A DNA stretch of 6,378 nucleotides from Caldifarciminota bacterium (lineage in GTDB: Bacteria; Hydrothermota; Tepidihabitantia; SM23-42), in contig JAGMEL010000056.1 of NCBI GenBank assembly GCA_023128195.1, forward strand, positions 1-6,378. The letters are read 5' to 3'. The first letter of the stretch is position 1; each line of letters opens with the position of its first letter. The position numbers and the translations under genes were made by a program. This document shows, in pieces, positions 5,342-6,378 of this stretch. A model generated the notes under the pieces. The model had not been told where the DNA came from. It searched no databases and saw nothing but the letters and a program-made list of their open reading frames with translations.

Positions 5342-6378
5342 ATGAAAAGTCAAATAAATAAAAAAGCACTTATTTCAGTAGCAAATAAAGAGGGTATTGT
5401 AGAGTTAGCCAAGTCATTAAAGGGTTTAAATTTTGTAATCATTGCCACCAGTGGAACGCAGAAGTTGTTGAAAGAAAATGGTATTGAGGCAATAAATATT
5501 GCTGATTATACCGGGGGCATTGAGAGTGAGCGGGTAAAGACATTGAGTCAAAAAATTGCCCAAGAGATTCTTGAAACCGGAGAAATAGGTCTTGTTGTCT
5601 GTAATCTTTATCCATTCTTTTCCCAGAAGGATAGATCGCTCGATGAAATGATTGAGTTTATTGATATTGGTGGTGTTACATTAATCAGGGCAGGAGCAAA
5701 GAATTATAAGAAGGTCGGTGTTGTATACGATCCAAAACAGTATAATGGGGTAATAGAGGTACTGGAAAGCGATAAGTTTACTGAAGAATTTAGATTATCC
5801 CTGGTGCAAAAGGCATTCGATTATATTGCCTGGTATGATGTTATTATTGCTCAATACTTTGCAGATGATTTGGGACAAAGGGAGTATTTTTCAAGTGCCG
5901 CAGAAAGATTTATTCATATGCGCTATGGTGAAAATCCGCATCAGAAAGCAGCATTCTATCTCAATAGATTACACCAACAAGATTTTAAGATTCATGGTGG
6001 AAAACAGATTTCATACAACAATATCCTCGATGCTGATGTGGCGTTTGGTGCGGCAAATGAATTTAAAGAAGAAATTGCCTGTGCAGTAATAAAGCACCAG
6101 ACTCCTTGTGGTGTTGCTATTGGTGATACTCAAAAAGAGGCATTTGAACGGGCATATATGGCAGATTCTATGTCGGCATTTGGCGGTATTGTAGGGTTGA
6201 ACAGAAGGGTTGATGCAGAAACTGCAGAACTTATTGAAAAACACTTTTTTGAGGTCGTGATTGCCCCGGGTTTTGGAGATAAGGCATTAGAGATATTACA
6301 AACAAAGAAAAATTTGAGAATAGTAGAATTACCACCGGCACTTATTCAACGAGTAGTATATAAACCGGTATTCAGTGG
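5342..6378 (+). CDS. purH: Bifunctional AICAR transformylase/IMP cyclohydrolase, 3' end off the window
   Basis: Partial gene: 345 full codons are open to the window edge, out of about 490-520 usual for PurH. It catalyses formylation of AICAR by 10-formyl-tetrahydrofolate and closure of FAICAR to IMP, the last two steps of purine synthesis. The N-terminal cyclohydrolase (MGS-like) domain shows ATSGTQKLL (35-43), ERVKTL with Lys66, CNLYPF with Tyr90, and IDIGGVTLIRAGAKN with Asp108 and Lys120. These correspond to human ATIC Lys66, Tyr104, Asp125 and Lys137. The transformylase domain shows RYGENPHQ, GKQISYNNILDAD, the catalytic pair Lys251-His252 in KHQTPCGVA, SAFGGIVGLNR and FFEVVIAPGF. The segment between Lys66 and Tyr90 is about 14 residues shorter than in human ATIC and lacks the usual HP...HGGLLA stretch. 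The ATG follows the apgM stop by two bases; GGAG at 5331-5334, inside the end of apgM, is its ribosome binding site. Confidence 0.95.
   Translation, partial: MKSQINKKALISVANKEGIVELAKSLKGLNFVIIATSGTQKLLKENGIEAINIADYTGGIESERVKTLSQKIAQEILETGEIGLVVCNLYPFFSQKDRSLDEMIEFIDIGGVTLIRAGAKNYKKVGVVYDPKQYNGVIEVLESDKFTEEFRLSLVQKAFDYIAWYDVIIAQYFADDLGQREYFSSAAERFIHMRYGENPHQKAAFYLNRLHQQDFKIHGGKQISYNNILDADVAFGAANEFKEEIACAVIKHQTPCGVAIGDTQKEAFERAYMADSMSAFGGIVGLNRRVDAETAELIEKHFFEVVIAPGFGDKALEILQTKKNLRIVELPPALIQRVVYKPVFS

Noticed and set aside
5826..6244. Open frames at 5826-6089 (plus) and 6011-6244 (minus) near the right edge
   Set aside because: They overlap the purH frame, which carries conserved PurH motifs throughout this stretch.

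Overview
This is an AT-rich bacterial window with tightly packed genes. It holds two divergently transcribed gene clusters facing away from a roughly 400-base intergenic region. The genes look bacterial: they use Shine-Dalgarno sites and sigma-70-type promoters, and they include purH and an ABC exporter. The phosphoglycerate mutase, however, is the archaeal-type (ApgM) form. Together with the dispersed-repeat-like palindrome, this suggests a thermophilic or uncultivated candidate-phylum lineage (WOR-3-like, for example). That placement is a weak inference.

Left part, minus strand (3744 down to 1 and beyond): a three-gene operon read as transglutaminase-like exported or anchored protein (2281-3744), ABC transporter ATPase (1499-2242), then a multi-spanning ABC permease (1-1482, C-terminus cut off by the window edge). 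The gaps are 38 and 16 bases. A near-consensus promoter (TTGACT, 17 bases, TATAAT) and a strong ribosome binding site precede the first gene. The permease is open from codon 1 to the window edge (494 codons, no stop).

Middle (3745-4145): no gene. It holds both divergent promoters, an 8-base direct repeat at an 11-base period against the minus-strand -35 box, an imperfect hairpin (3892-3919) and an 85-base nested palindrome (3957-4041) of the small mobile or dispersed repeat type.

Right part, plus strand: apgM (4146-5339), then purH (5342-6378, 3' end cut off) after only 2 bases, so the two are almost certainly co-transcribed. ApgM interconverts 2- and 3-phosphoglycerate in glycolysis/gluconeogenesis. 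PurH performs the last two steps of IMP synthesis. The pair is housekeeping metabolism with no obvious direct biochemical link.

I see no strong evidence for a wholly new system. The best leads are the transglutaminase/ABC-exporter operon with its possible operator, the shortened IMP cyclohydrolase loop of PurH, and the intergenic palindromes.
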